From Sphingopyxis terrae subsp. terrae NBRC 15098 (GTDB lineage: Bacteria; Pseudomonadota; Alphaproteobacteria; Sphingomonadales; Sphingomonadaceae), in contig NZ_CP013342.1 in the NCBI RefSeq assembly GCF_001610975.1, forward strand, positions 930,001 through 994,000: a stretch of DNA of 64,000 nucleotides, in the 5' to 3' direction. Numbering within the stretch: position 1 is the first letter of the stretch; every line of letters starts with the position of its first letter. The notes beneath the pieces were generated by a model, which was not told the origin of the DNA, ran no database searches, and saw only the letters and a list, made by a program, of their open reading frames with translations. A program made the translations under genes and the position numbers. Positions 1 through 8,105 of the stretch are shown here, in pieces.

Positions 1-591
1 GTCGTCGTCGGCAAACCCGAGACCGAAACGCCGCAGCTCGGATCGCCGATCTACCGGCTTGTCGCCAATCCGACCTGGACCGTCCCGCGCTCGATCCAGA
101 GCAAAGAGATCGCAGGAAAGGGGTCCGCCTATCTTCGCCGCAACAATATGATGTGGGAGGACGGCTGGATCGTCCAGAAGCCTGGACCAAAGAATTCGCT
201 CGGGCTCGTCAAGTTCGACATGCAGAACGAGCATCAGATCTACCTTCACGACACGCCAGCGAAGCAGCTGTTCAGCGAGGTGCAGCGCCAGCGCAGTCAT
301 GGCTGCGTCCGCGTCGAGGATGCGCTGGGCTTCGCCGCGATGCTTGCGAGGGATGAGGGCATATCGACCGAGTGGGAGAAAGCGCGCGCCATGGGGAAGG
401 AAAGCTTCGTTCCGCTGCCCAAGGCGATACCGGTGCGCCTGACCTATCAGACCGTCCTGTTCGACGAAGCGGGCGAGCCCGTGATCCGCGCCGATCCCTA
501 TGGGTGGAACGACCGTGTGTCCGCCGCGCTCGGCTTCCCCGCCAGCGAAGGCCATCGCCTTCGTCCATCGGGGTCAGATGTCGGGCCCTGA
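1..591 (+). CDS. L,D-transpeptidase (YkuD family), 3' part
   Basis: The frame is open from the first base of the window, so the start lies outside it; about 196 C-terminal residues are visible. The reading GLVKFDMQNEHQIYLHDTP followed by SHGCVRVEDA is the YkuD catalytic signature, with the nucleophilic Cys in the SHGCVR motif encoded near base 305. These periplasmic enzymes cross-link peptidoglycan stem peptides or attach proteins to them. The visible part matches the large sphingomonad type that has a peptidoglycan-binding N-terminal region, but that region is not in view. A GGGTCAG/CTGACCC hairpin spans the stop codon (about 570-596) without a T-run. Confidence 0.9.
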   Translation, partial: VVVGKPETETPQLGSPIYRLVANPTWTVPRSIQSKEIAGKGSAYLRRNNMMWEDGWIVQKPGPKNSLGLVKFDMQNEHQIYLHDTPAKQLFSEVQRQRSHGCVRVEDALGFAAMLARDEGISTEWEKARAMGKESFVPLPKAIPVRLTYQTVLFDEAGEPVIRADPYGWNDRVSAALGFPASEGHRLRPSGSDVGP

Positions 592-651
592 CCCGGTCAA
601 GACATCGCGGGCAAACAGCGAACACCGGATCCCGCAGCCGTGCTTCCACCC

Positions 652-686
652 AAAAAAATAGCGCCCGCCCGTGAACCGGCGGGCGC
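652..686 (-). terminator. Rho-independent terminator (minus strand)
   Basis: A perfect 9-bp stem GCGCCCGCC/GGCGGGCGC is followed on the minus strand by a run of seven T (plus-strand A-run 652-658). It lies 140 bases beyond the minus-strand gene ending at 827 and would end that transcription unit. Confidence 0.8.
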
Positions 687-826
687 TAGATGAAGATATC
701 TGTCCTCGCAGGAGGAAGAGCTCTTCAGGGTCGCCCGGTGCGATTAGACCGACCAGCGGCGCCGTGTTTGTATCGAAGCGACAAAAAAGACGGATGGTCT
801 CGTCTCGAGCCGCCTCGCACCCGCCT

Positions 827-973
827 CTACAATTCGAGACGGTCCCAGAACTCCTTCCCGGTCAGCCGCCGCGGCTTTTCTCGCTCGGCAGGCAGCTCGT
901 GCCGCCACGACGGGTGCGGCAGCGGCGGCGCAACGCGGTCATATTTTCCTTCGGGCTTCCGGTCACGGCTCAT
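827..973 (-). CDS. small hypothetical protein, 48 aa
   Basis: A basic 48-residue protein that begins MSRDRKPEGKYDRV and ends GKEFWDRLEL. I chose the internal ATG at 973 because GAGGAG stands 7 bases before it; the longer frame up to 1108 has no such signal. It has no membrane segment or domain that I recognise. A strong minus-strand terminator follows at 652-686, which supports a real transcription unit. Function unknown. Confidence 0.5.
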   Translation of the reverse strand: MSRDRKPEGKYDRVAPPLPHPSWRHELPAEREKPRRLTGKEFWDRLEL

Positions 974-1122
974 CGTCGACTCCTCGCCATGGTGAACCTT
1001 CTGACAATGCTCAAGTTCCCTTCCCAAAAGGATTTTTCGGGAGCGAGACGAGCTGTCGAAACGGCGGACATGTGGCGCGAATGCGCGTCTTCGCCCGCAT
1101 GCGCACACACGACCGATCGCCG

Positions 1123-1389
1123 TCAGAGACCCGCTTTTTCGAGAGCCGCGACAAGCTCGCTATCGACCTCGGCAATGGCGCCTTTCGGCGACAGGCGATT
1201 GAGCAGCGTCTGCACGCGCCTCTGCGCGACCTGCAATGCCTTGTGCCGCACTTCGCGGGTCCGGTTGGTCCGCCACGAGCGGCTTTCGCCGAGCAGCGCC
1301 GCCCATTTCGCCTCTTCGGCCTCCAGCACAGCGAGCGCGAGACGGACGCCGTCGCGCTGTCCGCGAGCATAATCTTCACCCACAGCCAT
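1123..1389 (-). CDS. hypothetical protein, 88-94 aa
   Basis: An acidic, mostly helical small protein (AEEAKWAALLGES, then EVDSELVAALEKAGL at the end). The start is uncertain: ATG 1389 gives 88 residues, ATG 1407 gives 94. Neither has a well-spaced Shine-Dalgarno. The codon pattern is regular and the reading ends cleanly. It lies just downstream of the DUF1206 gene on the same strand, so the two may be co-transcribed. I do not recognise the family. Confidence 0.5.
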   Translation of the reverse strand: MAVGEDYARGQRDGVRLALAVLEAEEAKWAALLGESRSWRTNRTREVRHKALQVAQRRVQTLLNRLSPKGAIAEVDSELVAALEKAGL

Positions 1390-1430
1390 ACTCCGGGACC
1401 ATCGCATGCCGCAGCGAAGCGCTCACTTGC

Positions 1431-2222
1431 CTATCGCGCGGCAGACTTGAGGCGCGCCACCACATCCTCGTCGCGGATCCGGCGCCAGCGCGCCTCGACG
1501 AAGCTGTGCACGCCGAACAGGAACAAGCCCGCGGCGACGAGCGGATAGAGCCATTTGTTCTCGGTGAGCGAGGACAAGGCATCGCCGAGGCCCTTGACCT
1601 CGCCCGCCGATCCGAACCACCCCGCCTTGACGAGCGAGATACCGATCACTGCGAACACCACCGCGCGAGCCGCGAGACCGGCGCGTCCAACGGGTACGAC
1701 CCATGACGGCGCTCCCGGCGCGAGGTCGCGCATGAACTCGGTGGTCCAGGCCTTGGTCGCCTGCTGAGCCGCGGCCGCGACAAAGGCGAGACCGATCAAG
1801 CCGAGCAGGGTGCCGCCCAGCGGCATATCGAGCAGCATTCCCGCCGCTTCCTTCTCACGGCCGCCGCTGGATGCCTCGCCCGAGGCGAGGCGGGCCGCCG
1901 CCCAGGCCAACACAAAATGGGCAAGCCCGCTTGCGGCATAGCCGACGCGGATCGCGATGCCCTTGGCATCGCTGCCCCTGCCTTCGCTGTCGAGCGCGGC
2001 GCCGTAGAGCCGGTAGGCGCCGTAGAGTGCAAGCCCCGCAGCGAGCAGCAGGAGCAGCAGCATGCCCGCCGGCATGTCGCGAACCGAGCGGAACACGCCT
2101 TGCGGACTGGCGTCCGAAGCACCCGCGCCGGTCAGGGCAAAAGCGGCAAGAAGACAATAGACGACGCCCCGCGCGCACCACCCGGCGCGGGCGAAGGTCT
2201 CGAGGTGCCTCAGTCTGTTCAT
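1431..2222 (-). CDS. DUF1206 family membrane protein
   Basis: A 263-residue integral membrane protein with about six hydrophobic segments arranged as three similar two-helix units, each opening with an aromatic/Gly-rich segment of the type FARAGWCARGVVY, IRVGYAASGLAH and VGRAGLAARAVVF. That threefold internal repeat is the hallmark of DUF1206. The function of the family is not known. ATG 2222 was chosen because GGAG lies 8 bases upstream and the hydrophobic part starts soon after. It shares a strand with the lipoprotein gene upstream, but a terminator (2334-2367) separates them. Confidence 0.85.
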   Translation of the reverse strand: MNRLRHLETFARAGWCARGVVYCLLAAFALTGAGASDASPQGVFRSVRDMPAGMLLLLLLAAGLALYGAYRLYGAALDSEGRGSDAKGIAIRVGYAASGLAHFVLAWAAARLASGEASSGGREKEAAGMLLDMPLGGTLLGLIGLAFVAAAAQQATKAWTTEFMRDLAPGAPSWVVPVGRAGLAARAVVFAVIGISLVKAGWFGSAGEVKGLGDALSSLTENKWLYPLVAAGLFLFGVHSFVEARWRRIRDEDVVARLKSAAR

Positions 2223-2333
2223 CGCGCCTGCTCCCATGATGGTGATGCAGGTCGAACGTCCCGCGCGTGCCGTTGTTCCGGCGCGCGCTGCGGGCACGCA
2301 AGCGACATGCAAGCGCTGCAGAAGGATCTCGCG

Positions 2334-2367
2334 CAAAAAGAAAAGGGCGCCGGAGACCGGCGCCCTT
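2334..2367 (-). terminator. Rho-independent terminator after lipoprotein gene
   Basis: An 11-bp perfect stem AAGGGCGCCGG/CCGGCGCCCTT with a 3-base loop, followed on the minus strand by TTCTTTTT. It sits 27 bases beyond the stop codon of the lipoprotein gene at 2394-2669. Confidence 0.9.
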
Positions 2368-2393
2368 GATCCTGCCCTTTAGGGGAGGCAGGC

Positions 2394-2669
2394 TTATTTT
2401 TTCTGCGTGTCGCCAACGCCGCTTTCGGACGGAGCGATCTCGCCATTATGGTCCATGGCGTTCGCCTTTTCCTCGCCCTTCTCTTCGACGATATCGGCCT
2501 TCTGTTCCATGGCCTCCTTCGCGGGACCCTCGGGCATTGCGTCGGCCTGGTCGTCGATGGCTTCAGCCTTGGCTTCGGCCTGGTCTTCCACCTTGTCGGC
2601 AGCTGGGCTCTGGCAAGCGCCCAGCGCGAGAGCGGAGGTGGCGGCAAGACCGATCAAAAGCTTCTTCAT
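2394..2669 (-). CDS. small acidic/Ala-rich lipoprotein
   Basis: A 91-residue protein with a classical lipoprotein signal: MKKLLIGLAATSALALGAC, lipobox LGAC, Cys at residue 19. The mature part is rich in Ala, Glu, Asp and Lys (for example EDQAEAKAEAIDDQADAM) and is probably helical. A GGGAG ribosome site precedes ATG 2669. It resembles in composition the tandem small lipoproteins at 41723-42811. It is probably anchored in the outer membrane and facing the periplasm; its role is unknown. Confidence 0.8.
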   Translation of the reverse strand: MKKLLIGLAATSALALGACQSPAADKVEDQAEAKAEAIDDQADAMPEGPAKEAMEQKADIVEEKGEEKANAMDHNGEIAPSESGVGDTQKK

Positions 2670-2815
2670 AATGTCACTCCCTGTTTGAACCAGATCGCAA
2701 ACGCAGGGCGCGGGATTGCGTTGCACGCGGCGCAGGCGGAGGGAGCGAGCCAGACGAAGGCGGGCGCCAATGGGCGGCGCCGCGTAAAGCTTTGCGTCCA
2801 GAGGACCGGGCTCCG

Positions 2816-3165
2816 TCAGGACGAGTGAGCGAAGGCGTCCGCAACAAAATCTCGCCCAAGGCGCAGGCCCACGGGATCGACGCTATGCGCGACACCATAA
2901 GAGATGTGCGTCGTCACATCGATCCCGAGACGTTTGAGCTCGCTCTCGGACATATGGAGCGCGGCAATCGGCACCACCGGATCCGCGGTTCCGTGCACCA
3001 GAAGGACCGGGGGTTTGGGGAGAGCGTCATGCCCCAGCCCCAGCGTGCCGGCGAGCATCCCAGAATAACCCACGATGGCTGCGACTGCGCGCGGCCGGCG
3101 CAGCCCGACGTGGAGCGCCATCATCGTCCCCTGGCTGAAGCCGACCAGCGCAAGATCGGCATTTT
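2816..3165 (-). pseudogene. 5'-truncated carboxylesterase/phospholipase (alpha/beta hydrolase)
   Basis: The frame reads ADLALVGFSQGTMMALHVGL, then PPVLLVHGTADPVVP and YGVAHSVDP. These are the nucleophile elbow (GFSQG), the acid-bearing loop (HGTADPVVP) and the catalytic-His region of the YpfH/EstB-type esterase family. About 115 C-terminal residues remain of a protein normally near 210-220. Upstream the frame runs into TAA near 3200 without a start codon or the N-terminal sheet, and the opposite strand is occupied by the gene starting at 3187. The break lies near 3165-3190. The catalytic triad survives but the fold cannot be complete, so I call it a remnant. Confidence 0.75.
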
Positions 3166-3186
3166 GCCAGTTCCAGGAGCCCCCAA

Positions 3187-4524
3187 ATGTACAGGTTTAT
3201 TCTCGCGGCGAATATCGCCGCCATCGCCCTTGTTCCGTCCGTCGCCGGCGCACGAACGCAGTCGCAGGCGACCTGCGAAGAACAGCGCTCGACGCGCGTC
3301 GTCGCCACCATCGGTGGCGCGGCAGCCGGCGGGGTGCTCGGTAACGTCGTCGCGGGACGCGGCGACAAGGCGGTCGGCACCGTGGTCGGCGCTGCCGCCG
3401 GAGCTGTTATCGCCAACCAGATCGCCAAGCCGACGCGCGATTGCCGCGACGCCTTCGGCTATTACGACGATCAGAATCGCTGGCACGCCACGGGCGTGAA
3501 CTCCTCAGATGCCCGCGGCTATTACAATCGCGAGGGCATATGGGTCGATGGCCCGCCCAACGGCCGATATGGCAGCGATGGTCGCTGGGTCACTTATGCG
3601 GCGTCCAGTCGCGGCGAAGGCGACTATCGATCGGGCGGCGAATGGGTGCCGGCATCGGCGAATGGCTACTACGACCGTAACGACACCTGGGTGCCGGGTT
3701 CGGCCGGTGGCCGGTATGATGATCGCGGACGCTGGGTCGGAACGGCTGCCTCCGCACCGCAAAATCGCCGCGACGATGCCTATGGCTATTACGACACCAC
3801 CGGCGCCTGGCATGCGACCTCAACCGCGCGCGGCCGGGCCACCGGCTATTATGACCGCGACAACAACTGGGTCACCGGAACCCCGAACGGCTATTACGAC
3901 GAGCGGCGCAACTGGATCCCCCAGCGCGAGGACGGCACCGCGAGCGGCAGCTATGACGGCCAGAACCGGTGGATACCGGCTTCCTCGGCGGGCTATTATG
4001 ATGACAATGATCGCTGGATATCCGGTGCGGCGAGCGGCCATTACGATCCGCGCGGTCGCTGGGTAGCGGGCGTGACCGTCGGCCATTATGACATGAACGG
4101 TCGCTGGATTGCCGGTGCTGCGAACGGACGCCGCGATGCAAACGGCAATTGGGTCGCCGATCCGCATCCGGGCTATTATGATCGCAACGGCCGATGGAAC
4201 GCCGGCACGACGACCGGTTATTATGACGCCCGTGGGCGCTGGGTTCCTACCGGGCGCGAGGGCAAGGGCAGCGACTATGGGACGAACCGTCCCGCTATTC
4301 TCTCGCAGCTCGCCAACCTCGACCAATATGTCCGCACCGCCCGGTCGGAGCGCACGATCGACAACCGGACGGCCATCAGTGCCACCCGCGAGCTGCGATC
4401 CATTCGAACCAGCGAGCGAGCCATGCGGCATGACCGGATGGATCAGTTGTCGGCACGCAACGAAGCCGCGCTGCAATCGAGGATTGATCGCCTGAATCTT
4501 CGCCTGCGGCTCAACCCGCAGTAA
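3187..4524 (+). CDS. exported glycine-zipper protein with 16 GYYD..GRW repeats
   Basis: A 445-residue protein. Residues 1-22 form a signal peptide (cleavage probably after VAGA). Residues 40-82 are a Gly/Ala-rich glycine-zipper segment (GGAAAGGVLGNVVAG, then VVGAAAGAVIANQIA), as in outer-membrane-associated 2TM proteins. Residues 90-350 hold 16 repeats, mostly 15 residues long, of the form G(Y/H/R)YD..(G/N)RW(V/I).G; some have longer linkers. The C-terminal 85 residues are basic and probably helical. The repeats are aromatic and polar, suggesting a surface fibre or a glycan or peptidoglycan contact, but that is inference. The coding region begins about where the truncated esterase on the other strand is broken. 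Confidence 0.8.
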   Translation: MYRFILAANIAAIALVPSVAGARTQSQATCEEQRSTRVVATIGGAAAGGVLGNVVAGRGDKAVGTVVGAAAGAVIANQIAKPTRDCRDAFGYYDDQNRWHATGVNSSDARGYYNREGIWVDGPPNGRYGSDGRWVTYAASSRGEGDYRSGGEWVPASANGYYDRNDTWVPGSAGGRYDDRGRWVGTAASAPQNRRDDAYGYYDTTGAWHATSTARGRATGYYDRDNNWVTGTPNGYYDERRNWIPQREDGTASGSYDGQNRWIPASSAGYYDDNDRWISGAASGHYDPRGRWVAGVTVGHYDMNGRWIAGAANGRRDANGNWVADPHPGYYDRNGRWNAGTTTGYYDARGRWVPTGREGKGSDYGTNRPAILSQLANLDQYVRTARSERTIDNRTAISATRELRSIRTSERAMRHDRMDQLSARNEAALQSRIDRLNLRLRLNPQ

Positions 4525-4828
4525 AACGAACGCCCATTAAAGGGGATCTGCCGCTTCCGCTCGGTGCGGGGGCGGCAGCCTATCGTCCCTCGGCGACGAA
4601 ATGTTCGAGGCGGCATTCGGGGGTCTCGAGCCGGGAGCCCCGCTCCGCTCGAACTATTTCATGCAGATTAGGTAAAGCTCAACAAAGCAGCGGCTGGCCG
4701 ATGCACGAACCGCTCCGCGGATGGGTGCTAGCCTCGATGTAAAGAGCCCCAGCGAGCGCCGCGCCTGATTGAACGCGGGCGGCCCCAGAGGCAGACCCTT
4801 TCGACTCCTTTACGTGAGGAGTCGAACG
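4525..4828. other. intergenic stretch, no gene
   Basis: About 300 bases with no convincing coding frame. It holds a compound hairpin at 4548-4578 (CTGCCGC...GCGGCAG outside, CCGC/GCGG inside), which could end transcription of the repeat-protein gene although no T-run follows. A second hairpin at 4801-4825 is listed separately. Confidence 0.5.
4801..4825 (+). promoter_or_regulatory. hairpin covering the ribosome site of the recombinase remnant
   Basis: A perfect 9-bp inverted repeat TCGACTCCT/AGGAGTCGA with a 7-base loop. The right arm contains AGGAG, the Shine-Dalgarno for ATG 4829, so in mRNA the ribosome site would be paired. This could have kept recombinase translation low. Confidence 0.6.
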
Positions 4829-5545
4829 ATGAACGAGCTTATCCAGATTGGCCCGATCAGCCCGCTGCGCCAGCGGCTGATCGACGACATGACCATGCGC
4901 CGCTTCTCGAAGGAGACGCAGCGTAACTATCTGCGCGACGTCGGGCGGTTCGCGACCTGGCTGGGGCGCTCGCCCCACACCGCCAGCGCCGAGGATATCC
5001 GGCAGTTCCAGATCGAGCAGCGACAGGCGGGCGTCCCGGCGCCGACCATGAACAGCATTGTCGGCGCGCTGCGGTTCTTCTTCACGCACACGCTCGACCG
5101 CCCCGATCTCGCGCGCAAGCTCGTCCGCACCAGGCAGGTTCGCAAGATCCCGGTCGTGCTGACCATGGCCGAGGTGAAGCGCCTGCTCGATGCAACGCGC
5201 TCGCTCAAGCACCAGGCCGCGCTCTCGGTCGCCTATGGCGCGGGCCTGCGCGTCGCCGAGGTGTCGGCGCTGAAGGTCAGCGATATCGACAGCAAGCGGA
5301 TGCTGCTCAGGATCGAGCGCGGTAAAGGCGGCCGCTACCGCAACGACATGCTGCCCGAAGGCCTGCTCCTGCTCCTGCGCGACTGGTGGCGCGCCGGACG
5401 ACAGCAAGGCATCCTCGTTCCCGATGGCTGGCTCTTCCCCGGACAGAGCGCCGCGGCTCCGATCAGCACCCGCCAGCTCTACCGCGTCATCGTCGAGGCC
5501 GCCGAGGCCGCGGACATCGACAAGCGCGTTGGGCCGCACATCCTT
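4829..5545 (+). pseudogene. C-terminally truncated tyrosine recombinase (IS91-associated type)
   Basis: About 239 residues match the tyrosine recombinase that accompanies IS91-family transposases: MNELIQIGPISPLRQRLIDD at the start, an N-terminal SAM-like DNA-binding domain (residues 10-95), and the first catalytic Arg in GAGLRVAEVSAL near residue 148. After KRVGPH (base 5539) the expected H-x-L-R box, the last His and the Tyr nucleophile are all missing, and the frame runs on into unrelated antisense sequence up to 5632. Without these residues it cannot recombine DNA. No transposase partner is present. The ribosome site is AGGAG, inside the hairpin at 4801-4825. Confidence 0.85.
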
Positions 5546-5547
5546 GC

Positions 5548-5713
5548 CAAGCGCCACCAGCTCGGGCGATGCCTTGACCGCCGACATCACCGCATCGAAC
5601 TGTTCTTTGCCGTCGCTGTGCCGATGGACTAGAACGAACAGCCCACCGCCATCTGCCTTCTTGTAAGGTTTGGGGCCGGGTTTGAGCGCCTTGAGCGCGA
5701 CGTTGGTAAGCAT
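5548..5713 (-). pseudogene. N-terminal fragment of an Arm-domain (DUF4102) phage integrase
   Basis: From ATG 5713 the minus strand reads MLTNVALKALKPGPKPYKK then ADGGGLFVLV, which is the arm-binding DUF4102 domain of P4-like integrases. After about 30 residues the similarity ends; the next residues (SDGKEQFDAVMSAVKASPEL) I cannot place. From about 5545 the sequence is antisense to the recombinase remnant. GGAAGG lies upstream of the ATG. Only some 55 of about 400 residues remain, so this is debris of an older integrated element. Confidence 0.7.
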
Positions 5714-5760
5714 GTTGGTACCTTCCCCCGTGGCTGCAACTTCGAATCCTGCGCACGGAA

Positions 5761-5797
5761 AATTTGTTGGTAAGCGCGAAATGCGTACCAACAAATT
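5761..5797. repeat. 12-bp perfect inverted repeat near integrase remnant
   Basis: AATTTGTTGGTA and TACCAACAAATT separated by 13 bases. A further TTGGTA half-site lies at 5715-5720, next to the start codon of the Arm-integrase remnant. It may be an operator or an integrase binding site of the lost element. Confidence 0.6.
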
Positions 5798-5921
5798 GAC
5801 CAAAAACGGGTCGAGCTGCAAGGGGACGACCTGAGCGGAAATACGATTCCGTCTCAAGATAACTCATTGTTTCTATTGATTTAGCTGAGACGCCCTGCGG
5901 CCTAGTGAGCGCTTCTGAAAA

Positions 5922-5945
5922 CACCGGCTGGCTGGGGCGGCAGGA
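5922..5945. repeat. left attachment site (attL) of genomic island
   Basis: CACCGGCTGGCTGGGGCGGC plus AGGA, 24 bases identical to 25563-25586, where the same bases form the 3' end of the tRNA-Gln gene. The tRNA part here is only the last 16 bases, so this is a copy left by site-specific integration. An integrase gene begins 100 bases to the right. Confidence 0.9.
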
Positions 5946-5965
5946 CACTCAGCCAGTTCAGGCAT

Positions 5966-5992
5966 AACTATTTGAAATAAAGGAATTTCTGC
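5966..5992. repeat. left arm-like site, inverted relative to 25523-25552
   Basis: The reverse complement of this stretch begins GCAGAAATTCCTTTATTTCA and ends ATAGTT. The right island end carries GCAGAAATTCGTTTTGATTT then CAGATAGTT. The two are inverted relative to each other and both lie just inside the core sites, as integrase arm-type sites do. Confidence 0.6.
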
Positions 5993-6046
5993 CCTCACCT
6001 TCTCCGGTGTCGCCACGCCGGGGTGCTTCCAAGGGGGCCACGGCCA

Positions 6047-8029
6047 ATGACGCGCATCCAAAACAGCATCCGCAAGGACGGAACCTATTATTTCCGCCGC
6101 ATCATCCGTTTAGGCAACGATAAGCCTTTCCGGATACGCTTGTCGCTTCGGACAACGGACCACTGCCGGGCGCGGATCATGACGCCCACGCTGGTCGTGA
6201 AGAGCGAAGCGCTACGCATGAGCATGATGCAGACGATGAACCGCGATGGATTGACCGCCGATCAACGGGCCGAGATTTTTCGGCGTCAGATGCTCCGCGA
6301 GCGCGATCGCCTCGAAGCCGGACACGCGCAATTGCAACTCGCCGATCTTGGCGACCAGCTCCCGGAAGAGGCGCTCGAAACCCACCTCGACTTAAGCGAA
6401 GCTGTCAGCGGCGACCTTGCGCGCAACGGCGAGACGGGTCCGCTTCTTGTGATCCGTATCCCGCCGGAGGATCCGGAAACGGGCGAAGAACCGCCCATCG
6501 AGATATTGACTTGGGAAGACTATATCGGCGCGCTCGCCGGTGAGGACGCCAACGCTTTAGCGCCGCTCCATCTCAGCGACCTGCAAATCCCGCTGTCGCC
6601 GCTCAATCTTCAAATGGCCAAGCGCATCATCCACCAGGCCAGCGTTCAGGCGATCAGGGAATATCGCGAGATCGTCGCTAATCCCGGTGCGGTTTACCTG
6701 CCAGCCCTCATGGCCCCGCCCGCGCCCTATGTCGCGCCCGCACCGGCGCCGGCCCTGTCGGCGCCACGACCTCCGGCCGCCGATGCGCTTATCAACGCTA
6801 CCGACGGATCCCCGTCGCCGTGGCGCACAATGACACCGTCCGAAGCCGCAGCTGCCTTTATCGAGGCCAATCCGCGCACCGGCGGTCTTGACGGCAACGC
6901 GCGCAAGAAGGGACCGAGTTGGACCGAGAAAACCCGCGAGCAGTTCAAGCTGCCGGCGCTCCTGCTCGAGCAAATCATGGAAGGACGGCCACTCGCCAGT
7001 GTGACGGACATCGATCTCGGCAAGCTGAACGCGCACTTTAACCGGCTGCATGGTCCGAGTTTCCGCAAGTCCCCGAAGCATCGAACCATGACGATCCAGG
7101 AGATTGCGGACCAGACCGACGCGCTCGTGCGGGCGAAGAAAATCTCTGAGGAGGAAATCGGCCTCGGCATCGGCACGACGAACCGGCATTGGGGCTTTCT
7201 GCGCCAGCTCACCGACTGGTTCGCGCGGCATCACAATATCGTGAACCTCGATTATTCCGCCTTTATCATTGCCGATGACCGCGACCCCCGCACGCTCCGC
7301 GATACCTATTCCATCGAAGAGGGCAGACAGCTGTTCGGCTTGGCGCCATGGTCGGGGAGCGCGTCGATCAGCCGCAGGTTCGCGCCGGGCAAGACAATCG
7401 TCCACGACGCCTGTTACTTTGTGCCATTGATCGCTTGGTATACCGGCCTCAGACGTGAGGAAATTTGCGGGCTGGAGCTGGCCGATATTGAGCAGGAAGA
7501 TGGCATTTGGCATTTCAATATCCGCGACAACACGGTTCGGAAGCTCAAGACCAAGACATCGAACCGACTCGTTCCTTTCGCGGATGAGCTCGTGCGACTG
7601 GGCCTGCCGGACTATGTGAGGGCAATGCGCGATGCCGGGGAGACATTGCTTTTTCCCGAGCTGACCGCCGAGAGTGGCAAGGGAACGCTGGGCGATGCTT
7701 TTTACAAGCTGCACTGGGTCAAAATTGCATCGCGCCTACCTTTCATAGAGCGCGGGCAGGCCATGCATTCATTCCGCCACACGCTGGCCGACGAACTCAA
7801 AGCCAACATGGTCGATCAAGAGGTGCGCGCTGACCTTGTCGGCCATAAGATCAGCTCCGAAACGGGCGGCCGCTATTCCAAGGCCACGCGCCTCGCACAT
7901 TTGCGCGATGCGGTGGCAAAGGTGCCGGTGGTTACGGAGCACCTTGAAGCTGCACCGATTTCGCTGCTACCGCCAGCAAAGCGGAGACCTCGCCGAGCGC
8001 GCCAGCATAACGATTTGCTCAGTAATTGA
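6047..8029 (+). CDS. tyrosine-type site-specific integrase of the island
   Basis: A 660-residue protein. The C-terminal catalytic domain (roughly residues 420-640) shows the full set: Arg in YTGLRREEICGL, H-x-x-R in HSFRHTLADEL, the later His in VGHKISS, and Tyr in GGRYSKAT. The long N-terminal part has a DUF6538-like opening (RKDGTYYFRRIIR), a Pro/Ala-rich linker (APPAPYVAPAPAPA) and a core-binding SAM-like domain around residues 275-390. This is the large integrase type found in tRNA-targeting proteobacterial islands. ATG 6047 is preceded by AAGGGGG; a GTG at 6023 is less likely. Its position next to the left core site indicates that it moves this island. Confidence 0.93.
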   Translation: MTRIQNSIRKDGTYYFRRIIRLGNDKPFRIRLSLRTTDHCRARIMTPTLVVKSEALRMSMMQTMNRDGLTADQRAEIFRRQMLRERDRLEAGHAQLQLADLGDQLPEEALETHLDLSEAVSGDLARNGETGPLLVIRIPPEDPETGEEPPIEILTWEDYIGALAGEDANALAPLHLSDLQIPLSPLNLQMAKRIIHQASVQAIREYREIVANPGAVYLPALMAPPAPYVAPAPAPALSAPRPPAADALINATDGSPSPWRTMTPSEAAAAFIEANPRTGGLDGNARKKGPSWTEKTREQFKLPALLLEQIMEGRPLASVTDIDLGKLNAHFNRLHGPSFRKSPKHRTMTIQEIADQTDALVRAKKISEEEIGLGIGTTNRHWGFLRQLTDWFARHHNIVNLDYSAFIIADDRDPRTLRDTYSIEEGRQLFGLAPWSGSASISRRFAPGKTIVHDACYFVPLIAWYTGLRREEICGLELADIEQEDGIWHFNIRDNTVRKLKTKTSNRLVPFADELVRLGLPDYVRAMRDAGETLLFPELTAESGKGTLGDAFYKLHWVKIASRLPFIERGQAMHSFRHTLADELKANMVDQEVRADLVGHKISSETGGRYSKATRLAHLRDAVAKVPVVTEHLEAAPISLLPPAKRRPRRARQHNDLLSN

Positions 8030-8040
8030 AACTTCACGAG

Positions 8041-8069
8041 GGCACCGGGAACCGCCAAGGCCCGGTGCC
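8041..8069. terminator. hairpin between convergent genes
   Basis: Perfect 9-bp inverted repeat GGCACCGGG/CCCGGTGCC with an 11-base loop, between the ends of the integrase and helicase genes. No T-run on either side, so a terminator role is only suggested by its position. Confidence 0.45.
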
Positions 8070-8105
8070 ACGCCAGGCAAACGGGGGACTTTTCGCCGAG
8101 AGGCC

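Noticed and set aside
4679..5857. Long minus-strand frame of 392 codons
   Set aside because: Only the stretch 5548-5713 looks like protein (integrase arm domain). The rest is antisense of the recombinase remnant and has no recognisable motif.
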